Shown: positions 6,126 to 6,171 of the stretch, in pieces
Position numbering within the stretch: position 1 is the first letter of the stretch
Layout of the letters: every line of letters starts with the position of its first letter
Source of the DNA: JBGTLU01 sp041743935
GTDB lineage: Bacteria > Bacteroidota > Bacteroidia > Sphingobacteriales > Sphingobacteriaceae
Reading direction: 5' to 3'
DNA length: 6,171 bases
NCBI GenBank assembly: GCA_041743935.1
Contig: JBGTLU010000010.1
Span: 1-6,171 of the forward strand
Program-made: the position numbers and the translations under genes
Notes under the pieces: generated by a model
What the model saw: the letters and a program-made list of their open reading frames with translations, nothing else
Told to the model about the DNA's origin: nothing
The model's database searches: none

Positions 6126-6171
6126 AGTAGGAAACTTTTTACAAGTTCGTAAGTGCTGAAATTTTCGTCTC

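Larger units (their letters stand above)
5985..6171. other. Non-coding right end, no supportable gene
   Basis: No start codon with a credible reading frame or recognisable protein occurs on either strand. It begins directly after the Gre-like stop codon. It contains the A/T hairpin at 6007-6038, a GC-rich patch at about 6047-6082 and a wider inverted repeat at 6060-6109, described separately. One reverse-strand frame stays open from the window edge for about 27 codons to a TAG near 6090, too short to call. Confidence 0.6.

Overview
This window is an AT-rich chromosomal segment that points strongly to a member of the Bacteroidota. The evidence is the protein sequences themselves (SdhA, SdhB, SdhC and a Gre-like protein of the Bacteroidota type), start codons preceded by A/T-rich sequence rather than Shine-Dalgarno motifs, and -7 boxes of the form TAnnTTTG upstream of most genes. 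I cannot place it below phylum level with confidence. Everything looks like ordinary vertically inherited core genome, except for the last ~175 bases.

Layout. At the left edge the first 21 codons of dapF (diaminopimelate epimerase, lysine and peptidoglycan precursor synthesis) run leftwards out of the window. A 128-base divergent promoter region separates it from a rightward gene for an HtrA/DegP-type envelope serine protease with an intact His-Asp-Ser triad and two PDZ domains. A strong rho-independent terminator closes that unit. A new transcription unit then starts: sdhC, sdhA, sdhB, encoding a complete three-subunit (type B) succinate:quinone oxidoreductase. SdhC is a single five-helix, probably di-heme cytochrome b; SdhA carries covalently bound FAD and the succinate/fumarate site; SdhB carries the three iron-sulfur clusters. 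Together they couple succinate/fumarate interconversion in the TCA cycle to the (probably mena-) quinone pool. Downstream by 63 bases lies a small gene for a GreA/GreB-like protein with a coiled coil plus a C-terminal FKBP-like fold, a family often mislabelled 3-oxoacyl-ACP synthase in databases.

The right end (about 5985-6171) has no supportable gene. It holds a perfect 12-bp A/T inverted repeat, a GC-rich patch and a second, wider inverted repeat, and it resembles intergenic repeats that recur in Bacteroidota genomes.

No novel multi-gene system is visible. The most interesting non-coding signals are the shared sequence words in front of sdhC and sdhB, the potential switching hairpin between sdhA and sdhB, and the repeat-like right end.
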